A stretch of 23,837 bases of DNA from Phytophthora quininea (Eukaryota > Oomycota > Peronosporomycetes > Peronosporales > Peronosporaceae), in assembly GCA_011947345.1 (NCBI GenBank), contig JAAVTG010001006.1:1-23837 (forward strand), given 5' to 3'. The position numbers were made by a program, and so were the translations under genes. This document shows, piece by piece, positions 1-9,116 of this stretch; the first letter of the stretch is position 1, and every line of letters begins with the position of its first letter. The notes under the pieces are model-generated. The model was not told the origin of the DNA. It did no database searches and saw nothing but the letters and a program-made list of their open reading frames with translations.

Positions 1-183
1 TGCAACTCCATCAACAAACAGCACTCACGATGGTCTGCCTCCGAGCCTGTGGTTGGATGGAAGCGCCAAATTGCCCCCATCTTTGGAGAATTTCACTTGA
101 GTTTCGGCTGGCTTCTGAGCTGTCCTACCAGGCGGGCGTTTGTTTGTGGGCGCCGTCCAGTAATCAGTACTTCACTTTTGGAA

Positions 184-1473
184 ATGACGAGTCTCGAGCG
201 GATGGACGACCTGGTGCTGGACGAGCTCGTCAGCTTTCTGCAGACGTCGGACGAGCTGACGTTCCCCACCGCGCTCTCACTGGACGACATCGACACTGAC
301 GGTCTACTGACAGACGCGCAAAGTTTGCTGAGTTCGACGACACCGGATCTGCTTCCACTCGACACCGTCACGACTGCGACAACCACAGTCACCACCACCA
401 CGACGCCGACTCAAAATGCCGGGACCCAACAGCAAAAGCAGCGCTCGAAGGACGCCATTCGTCGCAGTATCTACCGCAAACGCCAAAAGGAGGAAAAGGA
501 GTCACTGCGTCGAGAAATCGACGAGCTGTCGGCAAAGTTGACGAAGCTCGAAACTCATAAGACACTCCCGGAAGGCACGGACATTGCCCTGTCGAACTGC
601 TTGTGGAAGGCCATCGCCAGTCGCCAACGGGAGCGTCGACAAGCTGCGGAAGAAGAGCAAAGCCGACTTCGAGCTGCCATCAGTTCGCGAGCGACGCTGA
701 TCGGAGACCTCACAGGTTTCTTGAGCAAGCGACTTCGGACGACCCGGTCGCCGGTGGCGGCTTTTCAGACATGCCTCGCCTCCACAAACGCATGCGGATG
801 GAGCCGACCGACTCAGCTCTGTTTGAGACGTACATCGAAGAACTCTACCACGTTTACTTGCAAGCCGATCAGGTCATGAGTTCGTGCGAGACGCAGTTGG
901 CCACGGCTGACAACACCGTCACGAAACACCGCGAAGGCACTATCGAGTACTTCCAACACGTCGACCGACAGACTTTGCCCTTTAACTTCCAGCAGACATG
1001 TCATTCCATGTGGACCCTGGCGCATCTAATCCACCGACAAGAGGACCGAGAAGTGTACGACACCGTCCAAGACTCCGACAACACCATCGCCTTGAAGTTT
1101 CGGATTCAAGTCGCCGCATGGGCGAGACGGTGTCGCTACTGCAGCGAGTGGTGGTGCGGCGCTTTGAAGAGACCGACCGCGTGGTCGTCGTGTGGAAGAT
1201 GTTCACCGAAGGCGAGGATTGTTCCGAGGCATGCACTCGGACGAGACGGGCTGGTGCATTGCTCGACCGTCGACGGGCTGTGCACACTCGGGCACCGTCC
1301 TCGACACGTGCTTCCGACATGTGCCCATGCACTTCGATAAGTCGGCAGACCGAGAGCCCGTGGTCAATGAGTTCACAAAGATGATCCTCAGTACCGGAGA
1401 AGAAGAGAACCAAACGGTGCTCAAGGCGTTGGAGAAGATGCTCCTCGACGACGAGCTGGCCAAGTGCATCTAG
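184..1473 (+). CDS. M96-like bZIP-like protein, copy 1 (frame-broken)
   Basis: This is the first of the M96-type paralogues, about 430 residues. The start is ATG 184, giving MTSLERMDDLVLDEL; no upstream ATG in this frame is better. Order seen: an acidic/hydrophobic N-terminus (184-363), a Thr-rich tract (about 365-412), a basic/leucine-zipper-like segment with IYRKRQKEEKESLRREIDEL (about 439-560), a helix beginning WKAIASRQRERRQ (603-711), then the conserved C-terminal domain (TCHSMWTLAHLIHRQEDRE; RGMHSDETGW; stop TAG 1471-1473). The reading moves from frame 1 to 3 (about 735-768), 3 to 2 (about 1105-1116) and 2 to 1 (about 1216), each equal to loss of one base. The last is at GG 1216-1217, where the family motif would need GGG. 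A nuclear regulatory role is inferred from the bZIP-like part only; the zipper lacks a clear canonical Asn-x7-Arg. Confidence 0.75.
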
Positions 1474-1574
1474 CGACAGTAGTAAATTTAATATTTCTTC
1501 CACATAGTCGACTTCGCGTGTATGTGGTTCAGCATGGGAGCAGCGACAACAGATCCCGTGGCAGATCACCGCTC

Positions 1575-1703
1575 CTCACGAATGTATCACACCGACTACA
1601 GTACAAACGTTTACGGTTTTCGCGTTGCCTCGGGCGACAGATAATCAACTGCCGATTTGCTTGACAGTGAGTCGTCATTTATCCTTTCTCTAGTGACGTG
1701 GTC
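1575..1703 (+). promoter_or_regulatory. Promoter block of copy 2 with oomycete-like initiator
   Basis: The stretch from AATGTATCAC (1581) through a shared ACGTTTA..GGTTTTCGCGTTG segment to TCATTTATCCTTTC (1675-1688) is closely matched upstream of copy 5 (5769-5883). The TCATTTATCCTTT part resembles the oomycete initiator (YTCATTYY) and lies about 16 nt before ATG 1704. Conservation between two otherwise diverged intergenic regions supports function or a recent shared origin. Confidence 0.5.
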
Positions 1704-2872
1704 ATGACGTTCTCTTCGCCGCCGTCTCCCGCTTCATTCCACGAGATCAACGCGCTGGTTACCAGGTACGACGACACCGAAATGTCGTCCACCATGCACG
1801 GCAAGAGCCCTGCGAAATCAAATGCACGACAACCGCCTAAACGACGAGTCCGACACTGCGAGCGACAGAAGAGCGAAAAGAAAGCGCTAGAGCTTGAAAT
1901 CTCCCAGCTGACAGACCAACTACAGCAGGAGAAAGTCCGCAAGAAGGCGAAAAATAATTCCAAGGCCGCCACATCGACCGACATTTCACCGTGGAAGACA
2001 TTGTCCAACGTCACTTGAGCAGCGACTGGCAGCTGAAGCGCAACGCACGTGGCTAAAGGCTGCCATCAAAGGGAAAATCGCCCTCGCAGACGACCTCAAG
2101 GCGGTGGTGCGGCTGCACATGAAGATCGTCAGTTTGGTCGCAGCTTCTTCCCCAGACCAAAGTGCCGCTCTTTTTCTCGATCCGACCGACGAACTGCTGT
2201 ACGCCATGGACGTGCAGGACGTCGAGAGCCAATACCGACAAACAGACGCCGTTTTCAGCACTTATGGCTTGGACTTGTCGTTTGAGAGACTTCCGACGTA
2301 CCGTCACGACCGGCGAGAACGGCGTGTCGATCCAGTACGTCTGGAAGCAGCGCTTGATGTTCAGCGTCGAGCAGACCTGTGCAGCCATGTGGATGCTCGG
2401 TCACCATCGACATCGTCAAGAAGACCGAGTAGAGTTCGAAGGTAACAACGACCCGGGCAACCTTCTGGCGGTCCAGTTCCGGGTCAAAAGCCAACGTCTC
2501 GGAGGCGAGCGAGCGTCGCTGCGTCAGTGTCTGGTTATGCGGAAGTTCCTTGACGAAGGGCGGATGGTGATGACCTGAAGGTCGTTCGTTTCCGGTGAAG
2601 GTCGCTGTAGGGGAATACAGACGGATGAAACTGGATGGACGATCGTCCGACCGTCTCCAAGTGGCGCAGGTACCATCGTGGAAGTGTGCATAAAGCAAGT
2701 CCCGCTGCACCTCAATAGTGCCAGTGCTATCCCCACGACGGTCATGACAAACTTTGACGAGTTGCTGCAGAACATGATCCAGGAAAACAGCAACGAGGTC
2801 GTCGGAGGAACCGAGTCGCTGTTGCTCGAAGATGCCATGACGGGGTTAAACGTCAAGCCCATCGAGATTTAG
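1704..2872 (+). CDS. M96-like bZIP-like protein, copy 2 (frame-broken)
   Basis: A paralogue of about 390 residues. ATG 1704 gives MTFSSPPSPASFHE, matching the MTFSS start of copies 6 and 7. A basic segment (RVRHCERQKSEKKALELE, about 1846-1900) runs into a leucine-zipper-like helix. The C-terminal domain follows, with DELLYAMDVQDVESQYRQTD (about 2186-2245), CAAMWMLGHHRHRQEDRVEF (frame 2, about 2380-2440), IQTDETGWTIV (about 2618) and FDELLQNMIQENSNEV, ending TAG 2870-2872. One-base losses fit near CC 2005-2006 and at 2017, where QRHL-EQRL of the family needs extra bases. A frame 1 to 2 change lies near 2310. An in-frame TGA at 2576-2578 sits where relatives read Trp-Lys (TGGAAG in relatives, TGAAGG here). 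As read, the gene would be truncated. Confidence 0.72.
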
Positions 2873-3133
2873 TAATAGACTTTCATGTGCAGTGGTTTTT
2901 ATTGAGTCGTTCATACGGAAGCGTCAGGGTTTGAGTTAGGACACCCGGCTCAAAGTCCTGCACGAGATTTCACGCAAGCAGCGTTTGCTACTAGTCAAAT
3001 TTTCGTGCAGATCACCAAGTGGCTGTGGCACATAATCTCCGAGGCCCCGTAATACGAGCAATCAACTCGTTCAGTCAGAGACAGCAAACCAGGTCATTCT
3101 GGATCGTGCCTCCTCGTTCATACACCACAATTC

Positions 3134-4466
3134 ATGGACGACGACGAGCTGCAATTGTCAGAGGCGCTCGCCTTCTTCAATAACATCGAGACCGACGGGA
3201 TTTTAGCTAGTAATGCTGACCTCGGCAGAGTCAACCAAGCATCTGGTCAGTCGGTTTGGTCAGGCGCGGAGGATGCAGCAAACGCATTGCCTACCATCCA
3301 CAAGCCGGCTCAGACCAAGCGGAAAAGGAAATGTCGTCGAGGATACTCGACCGACTTAGTGCGACGCAAGAGTTCGAGCTTCAAACCCTTCGTGACCAAG
3401 CACAAGAACTTGAAGACTACGCAGACATGTTGAGACGTGGTAGTGTCATACCTAAACTCTCCGCAGAAGAAAACAAGGACGAAGAGGAATGGTCCGTGAA
3501 GGCATTACAGGAGTTCAAAAGCGACGGCAGTCTGAGACTGTGAATCGCAGACTGAAGGCGATCAAGAAGGAGCAAACGGAGGTCAGGAAGTCGCTACTCG
3601 CTGTCATCCAGCAGAAATCGACTCAAGCGGTGAGTGGACTGTGGGAATTGAATTCTTATCTGGTGGGTCTAACGTTTCTTGCAGGACATGACGTTTCTTT
3701 TGAATGAAGCTGTCCTCTTCACAGAGGTATCAAATAACAGAGACACACGTCAATTCCATGGCGATCGCCCAGCTGAAAGACAATACCGAGATGCTGTACC
3801 AAAGTCTCGAAGATGTCGTTCCTCAGCAGGAAATGGCGACGTACACAAGCGAGTTCGTTGCAAAACTCGACCCAACTCGCGGCAACATGTTTGAAAGTCT
3901 GACGGCTTCAGCTGTACCCTGTTCAATGGAAACGGCAAGCGAAAGTCTGTGGAAAGAGTACAATACTCCCATCCAGGCCGCCTACAAGTCGTATCGCTAC
4001 GTACGTTTGCTGTCTTTTAATTTACTGTGAAAATTCACGATTTCTCTTACCTTTATTTGCTTAGATGAACCCAGTTGGCCCCAACTCGGTCACGAAAAGT
4101 TTCGACTTGTTGCTGCGTTGCCAACGCGGTGTAATTCACGTGAACGGGCTCATGTTTGCTCACCGATTTCAAGAGTGTGGTCGAATGACTATGGTTCGAG
4201 CGTACATCGTCCTGCTGCCTAGCTCCGGACTCTACATTCGCTGCCACCACTGGACAATTGTTTCAGCTGTGGATAACGATGAGTGTCGCGTGCAGTTTTT
4301 CGTTCAGCTTTTCACCGAGAAGCAACCAGGCTTTTCGACTTGTGCTGAAGACGTCGAGTATGTCCAAGTTGCACTTCGAACATGGAGTCTGCAGATGCAT
4401 TCGTATTCGCAGCGGTTGCTCGACAGACTGCTCGACAAGGGACAAGGGACGAAAGCAAGCGCCTGA
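3134..4466 (+). CDS. Divergent bZIP-like relative of the M96 family, three exons (frame-broken)
   Basis: The start is ATG 3134 (MDDDELQLSEALAFFNNIET). A basic region (KRKRKCRRGYSTDLVRRK, about 3320-3372) leads into a zipper-like helix (ELQTLRDQAQELEDYADMLR). Exons are 3134-3629, 3725-4000 and 4065-4466; both introns are phase 0 and keep frames open. The last two exons give a C-terminal domain (ITETHVNSMAIAQLKDNTEM; HVNGLMFAHRFQECGRMTMV) of the same general kind as the M96 copies but poorly similar in sequence. One-base losses fit at 3370-3371 (AAGAG, frame 2 to 1) and at AAAA 3517-3520 (frame 1 to 3). It lies among M96 copies in the same orientation. A transcription-factor role is inferred from the basic/zipper-like segment; I do not know its exact name. 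Confidence 0.62.
3630..3724 (+). other. Intron 1 of the 3134-4466 gene
   Basis: A GTGAGT donor at 3630 and a TTCACAG acceptor ending at 3724 give 95 nt. Using this acceptor joins GCG (Ala) directly to the long open frame beginning RYQITETHVNSM. The nearer acceptor at 3684 (TTGCAG) leads into a frame without family-like sequence. Confidence 0.6.
4001..4064 (+). other. Intron 2 of the 3134-4466 gene
   Basis: GTACGT donor at 4001 and GCTTAG acceptor ending at 4064, 64 nt, T-rich, with CTTAC shortly before the acceptor, matching a CTNAC branch site. It is phase 0 and joins two long open frames. Confidence 0.75.
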
Positions 4467-4546
4467 CCTGATTACCGTGTCGAAACTACAGGTAAACTCT
4501 GCAAAGCCTGACCGCGAAAGAGATTGCCTGCTCTTTGAGCACGTCA

Positions 4547-4562
4547 CTCATTTTCCACTCTG
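4547..4562 (+). promoter_or_regulatory. Oomycete-like initiator upstream of copy 4
   Basis: CTCATTTTCCACTCTG resembles the oomycete core promoter (CTCATTYYNCAWTTT type). It lies about 35 nt before the lost start of copy 4, and a related string (CTCACTTCTCACTCTG) occupies the same position before copy 6. Confidence 0.5.
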
Positions 4563-4582
4563 ACGAGAAAGCAAACACAGCC

Positions 4583-5648
4583 ACGACGTTCTCATCGCCG
4601 GAGAATTTTCCGGCTAACCCAAGAAGATTCGTGCAAAAGGGAAGAAGGTCAGACACTATGAGAAGCAAAAAGCCGAGATGAAGCCCTGCAGCCTCAACTG
4701 ACCGAATGGTGGCGCTTGTACGGCTACTGGACGCGCAAAACAAGGCGATGATGAAGAAACCCTGCAAACTGGCGAATTCGTTCTGGAAACCTCTCGTGAA
4801 TCGCAATTTAAAACGCCGTTGAGCCTCGGAGGAACTGCAGCGATTCTTACTGGCCACTGTCGCCGCCAAGAACGTGTTGATCGACGACCTCGTCGGTTTG
4901 ATGCAGCAGCAAATGAAGACGGGATGTGTGCTCGCAACGGGGTCTCCAGGTCCTTCCTCGGACATCTTCCTTCAGCCGAGCGACGACCTTCTCTTCGCCA
5001 TGTATATCCATGAACTCAACGGCGTGTACGCCCAGACTGACGTTTTCAAGGACTGTGGCATGGGATCAACGGAAACTCCAGGCCTTCCATCAGGCAAAGA
5101 CCACAGCACAAGGAACGCCGACAATCGAGATCGGGTGGAAAGATATGTTCCCGTTTGGTTACCAGCAAACCGCCGACGTCATGTGGATGCTGGCGGGTTT
5201 GATCCACCGCCAGGATGCAAGAGAGGAATTCGATGAAGTCAAAGACCTTGAAAATACGGTGGCAGCCAAAGTGCGCTATACCAAGACTGTCGAAGGTGGC
5301 GGTTGCGAGTCGTTGGTACATCGCTTCGTCCAAAGGCGCTTCGTCGAGGACAATCGGCAGGTTACGGTGTGGAAGTCGTCGATTCGGGGCGATGGGTCTT
5401 TCAGGGGGCTTCAAATCGACGAGACGGGCTGGAGCGTGTTCTGTCCGTTAGCCAACGGATCAGGAACGCTCGGACAGGCTTACATCCGCCAAGTTCCGTT
5501 GCACTTGAGTAGTTCGAGCAAAAACTCGACAGTGTTCTCCAAGTTCGACGAGTTCGTCCAGGGTATGGTCTACGAAAACTCTCAAGAGGTCACGAAAATG
5601 GCCGAGTCACTGCTCTTGGATGAAGCGCTTGATAATATCAAGGTGTGA
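4583..5648 (+). pseudogene. M96-like copy 4, start codon lost and 5' half degraded
   Basis: Alignment with copies 6 and 7 (MTFSS start) places the initiator at 4583, where the codon is ACG instead of ATG. The 5' half has recognisable pieces in changing frames, such as RHYEKQKAE (about 4652) and RFLLATVAAKNVLIDDLVGL (about 4841-4900). It also carries stops and a likely deletion between about 4680 and 4830. From 4874 a frame is open (PSSDIFLQPSDDLLFAMYIH), then two missing bases near 5077 relative to copy 7 shift it to the frame that runs cleanly to TGA 5646-5648. That part includes CESLVHRFVQRRFVEDNR, LQIDETGWSVFCP and FDEFVQGMVYENSQEVTKMA. From 4883 to 5620 it is nearly identical to copy 7. 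I infer a pseudogene whose 3' half was refreshed by copying. Confidence 0.7.
4883..5620 (+). repeat. Near-identical tract shared with 22342-23081
   Basis: This 738-bp segment of copy 4 matches the 740-bp segment of copy 7 with, by eye, four substitutions and four short indels. Outside it the two genes diverge sharply on both sides: the 5' side reads GTGTTGATC versus GCTCTGCTA, and the 3' ends and downstream DNA differ. This is the pattern expected of gene conversion or partial duplication. Confidence 0.85.
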
Positions 5649-5768
5649 AGCTACAACACGAGTAGAAGATGAAGATAACAATTCCGGGTTCCATTTTATT
5701 AGGCGGCAGTACGCGAGCGAGAACGTCAGATGACAGCGGATCCCATTGCCGACCGCTGCCCCGTAAGA

Positions 5769-5883
5769 AATGTATCACACGCTGACCGCAAACGTTTATG
5801 GTTTTCGCGTTGCCTCGAACACTAGATAATCACACGTTGATTTGCCGTAGATTGTCATTTATCCTTTCTCTAGTGATGCGGTC
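5769..5883 (+). promoter_or_regulatory. Promoter block of copy 5, matching that of copy 2
   Basis: It shares AATGTATCACAC, AACGTTTA.GGTTTTCGCG and TGTCATTTATCCTTTCTC with the region before copy 2 (1581-1690). The initiator-like TCATTTATCC lies at 5855-5864. The similarity continues into the coding part. Confidence 0.5.
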
Positions 5884-6049
5884 GTGAAGTCCGATGTCTC
5901 CTGCTTCATTCCACGAGATCAACTCGCTGATCACCGAGCGCAACGACATCGGAATGCGGTCTACCATCCAAGTCGTTGTCAATCTTTCGAAACAACTAAA
6001 CCGAATCGACGAGTTCGACACTACGAGCGACAGCAGAGGAGGAAGCCTT
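5884..6049 (+). pseudogene. M96-like copy 5, 5' fragment before the retrotransposon
   Basis: It is homologous to the start of copy 2 (SPASFHEIN then a Leu/Thr-rich stretch). The codon aligned with ATG 1704 is GTG here (5884), followed by a short deletion; an internal ATG at 5894 opens MSPASFHEINSLITERNDIG. A small indel before 6010 puts the basic region out of this frame: RRVRHYERQQ reads in another frame at about 6008-6037. The gene is then cut at 6049 by the LTR retrotransposon and continues at 19395. Confidence 0.75.
6046..6049. repeat. Target-site duplication CCTT (left)
   Basis: CCTT directly precedes the 5' LTR (TGTCACGAG...) and recurs directly after the 3' LTR at 19395-19398. Four base pairs is usual for many Ty3/gypsy insertions. 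Confidence 0.8.
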
Positions 6050-6558
6050 TGTCACGAGTCTGCACGTGACGGTGTCCTACTCTGGCCAAACGGTGTTTAC
6101 CACAGTGGAGCGACGCGGCTGCTGAACCCCACGTGGACCGCGTCACCCAAGCTTCGTAGTGGACGCTGGCGACGGCCACTACCGCTAGCTACTGCGCCTG
6201 ACTGGGGGCCGAGACGGTCGTGGACCCCAACGGTTCCGTCGTCTAGGACGGATGTCGCGGTACGGTGGCCGCAGGAGGAGCCGGAGAAGGTAGGTCACCC
6301 CTGTGACGCAAAATTGTGTTGAAGAAAGAGAAGTGGGACCGCTCAGTTGCGATTCCCCCTTGCGGCCAAGAAGCGGATTTGCCCGACGACGAGAACAAGA
6401 AGTAGCTGGAGACTCAAACAAAAGGGTCAATACACACTCCTTTCATTCGTTATCGGCTACCGTTCCTTGGTACCTGTGACCGTTCCAAGTCCCCCACTCT
6501 CTCGCTACTAGGACCAGCTACCCCAAGACCCCTGCGCAAGGGACACAGGCTCGCGACA
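6050..6558 (+). repeat. 5' LTR
   Basis: 509 bp, from TGTCACGAGTC to CGCGACA, ending where similarity to 18886-19394 stops. It contains a G-box CACGTG (6063-6068), paired GTCAC/GTGAC motifs (including GTCACCCCTGTGAC near 6295) and an initiator-like TTCATTCGTTATC (about 6442) that could mark the transcription start. Confidence 0.95.
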
Positions 6559-6560
6559 GT

Positions 6561-6576
6561 TGGTGGAGAAGCAGGG
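6561..6576 (+). other. Candidate primer binding site
   Basis: TGGTGGAGAAGCAGGG begins two bases after the 5' LTR. TGG pairs with the CCA end of a tRNA, and the rest would pair with an acceptor stem reading CUUCUCC. The priming tRNA was not identified. Confidence 0.5.
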
Positions 6577-6643
6577 TAGCTTCACCTAAGAGAGTAACGG
6601 CACTTGGAGTGGTGAGAAGACCGTTCTGGGAAGCATTTTCACC

Positions 6644-9116
6644 ATGGACACACGCGGACCTGAGGATCCCCGCGCGAAGGAGAACACGTCTCCGAAGTCG
6701 TGGTAGAAGACCTTGATGCCCCGACGATTGCGGACGCCATCTATTTGAACCGGCTGATGGAGCTACGGCGACTGCGTCAAGGGATGATCGAAGAAGGCGT
6801 GCCGGAAGAGGAGTTGTTGTCGCCCGAAGAACTAATCGACGAGCGCGGCGAATTTCGACCGTCCGTGTCTCTTGAGACCCGGAGGACATTGACAGCGTGG
6901 CGGAACTACGCGAGAGCTCAGGAAAGTCATGGTGGAGCGGCGATGACCTCGTCCGTCCCCCCTTAAGGTGCGAGACCGTCCGTGGACCCGCCCCGATGAG
7001 TGTGGAAGCGTGGCGACGAACCGTACACGGCTTGCTACGACCGGCAGCGACGGGCCAAGGCGAGTCAGTGCCCCGACGTCGAGATCGGCCTCCTCTGGGT
7101 CGATCCCAACATCGTCTTTGGCCACTGGCACAACGACCACTACGACCGGGCCACCTGCCCCTGTACCGTCACCTGATACGGTTGGACCCAATAGTTGGCC
7201 CGTCTCGATCCCTTCTCCGCGGACCTCAGCACCCGTGCGAGCGCCCACGGTGGCGTTCACTACGGCGCCCACTGAGACTCAAACTACTTGGCTTGGAGCT
7301 GGTGCTCCGCTCCAAGGGGACGGAGCTGCTCCTGGAGAGCTGCTGGTTGGAACAATGGAGTCGACCCGGACTGGAGAAGCTATGCCGTCGCCTGCGTCTC
7401 AATCACCTCCGACACGGTATCACTCCGGAGCTATTCCTACCTATGATGGAGCTACGCTGACCCCGTGGGCGGGTACGGTTACCCGTTCCTTACTAGAGCG
7501 GCGGGTTCGACTGTCCCGCTGAGTGGATATGATCTTGGCGCGAGGAACCCCAGCCTGGTTGGAGTGCGTACGCGTATCCTCCGACTTCGACCGCTCCGCC
7601 ACAACCGCCTGCTACCCCTCAGCCATCGATGGTGACGCCCCCGCATCCCTCGGCACCGGCAGCAGCGGGTTGGTTATCGCAAGCCCCGACTTCCGGTCAA
7701 ACGAGTGCGACTTCGACGCAATACGATCTAGCTGCTCTGGCAGCGCTGTGGCCACGCCGTCCGGCGACTCAACAGTCTCCCTCGAGCCAATCTGCTTGGA
7801 TCCCCTTGACTAGACCTTCTTTTCCTGCTACTTCCTACGGCTACCAGCCGCGGTACGGTTATCCTGGAAACGCCTCCGTGACGAACGCGCTGGCGGACGC
7901 AAGCTCGGCCTTAACTGACCAAGGGAGCGGTTTAACCGTCCCGGCGAGACAAGTAGGACTTCAATCCTCCGTGAAAATGCAGTCAACATGATCAATCCGT
8001 TCTACTCGGACGGATCCACGGTTGAGAGGCCTCATACGTTCTGGGCCGAGTTTGAGAGGATCACCAGAGGAATGGAAGACGATTTAAGGATGGCAGTGTT
8101 CCGCCGAAGTGTGAAAGGAAAGACTGGAGAGGACTGGTGGATACACTCACGCATCCACGATTTCGAGACTCTGCGCATCCGTTTTCACAACCGTTTTCCT
8201 GTGTATATCTCCTCCGCAGATGATGGAGAGGTTGAGGACTGCCAAACGCTCTCGTGGTGAGTCCGTTGAAGAATGGGGCGACCGCGTCACTAAATTGTGT
8301 GAAGAAGCCAGCATTTCGGACCCTTTAATGCAGTACCAATATTTCCTTGGTGGCATCCGGAACGGTGTGTGGACTACCGCTCTGCAGACAACAATGGTGA
8401 ACACGGTCGGAGACGCTGTCCGATTCCTACTTTACAAGAACATACAGATCCCCGTCGAGCGCGATGAGGATTTTGTCGACGTTCCCGGATCAACCGCGGA
8501 TACGTTCGCGGCTCAGAAGCAGATGCAAGATATGATGAAACAGATGCAGCAAATGCAGGCCGCTCTCGCACAACAGCAGCAATTGATTCAAGCGCCGAGA
8601 TCGCCCCGTGGACGACCATCGGTGAACGCGGTTCATGAAGAGGTTGTCGCAGCAGTAGGTGGACCCTTGCCTCCGTTCCGAGGCATCAGCCAAGCAGCCG
8701 ACCAGCACACTCGTGAAGGTTTACCGGTATGTGGTCGCTGTGGGTTCTCGGGACACGGTCGTATTGCGTGCCCTCGCCAGTTCTTGAATTGTCGTCGCTG
8801 CCACCAGATGGGTCATTTCGTCTCTGAGTGTTCGGTGCCTGAAGATCAGCTGCCTCCCCGCAACAACGGTTCCAATCAATACTCGAACCGAGGCCAAGGC
8901 AACTTGAACCAGAACCGGAACGGCTCTTCTAGTCAGAACCAAGGGCAAAATTCATCACGTCAGAATTCGAACTGCAACTTCTGCGGTGATGGAGACCATT
9001 TCCAGTCCCAGTGTCCATTGAAGCAAGTACTGCTAAGCATGGCTCGTAACCAAGCCGGGAATACTACTCCGGCTTCGGTTGCTCCCACCCACGCTGTCAA
9101 TCCTGCCCAGCAATAG
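6644..9116 (+). CDS. gag: Gag polyprotein (frame-broken)
   Basis: This is the structural protein that packages the element RNA. ATG 6644 (MDTRGPEDPRAKE) is the first good start after the PBS. A one-base loss near 6699 moves to frame 1 (AIYLNRLMELRRLRQGMIEE), then a Pro/Thr/Ser-rich linker follows in frames 2 and 3 (about 6960-7980). The capsid-like part starts at 7988 (FWAEFERITRGMEDDLRMAV) and continues in frame 3 from about 8210 (SRGESVEEWGDRVTKLCEEA). A Met/Gln-rich coil (about 8518-8590) and three CX2CX4HX4C zinc knuckles (8730-9014) follow; stop TAG is 9114-9116. With about 820 residues it is long for Gag, owing to the N-terminal region and linker. At least five frame changes are present; the change near 7985 fits loss of one A. 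Confidence 0.85.

Noticed and set aside
1..183. Possible coding sequence left of copy 1
   Set aside because: Short open frames only, with no ATG-led or family-like sequence; treated as upstream DNA of copy 1.
716..768. A 53-nt GT-AG segment in copy 1 that would restore frame as an intron
   Set aside because: The donor GTTTCT is poor and the segment encodes family-like residues (SKRLR) that would be lost. A one-base break fits the other breaks in the window better, though the intron is not excluded.
1698..1703. Upstream GTG start for copy 2
   Set aside because: ATG 1704 gives the MTFSS start shared with copies 6 and 7; a non-ATG start is not needed.
3630..3684. Shorter intron 1 in the 3134-4466 gene using TTGCAG
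   Set aside because: It leads into a frame with no family-like sequence and an early stop; the acceptor at 3724 joins the correct long frame.
6832..7272. Minus-strand ORF opposite the gag linker
   Set aside because: A low-complexity Gly/Val-rich shadow of the Pro/Thr-rich linker.
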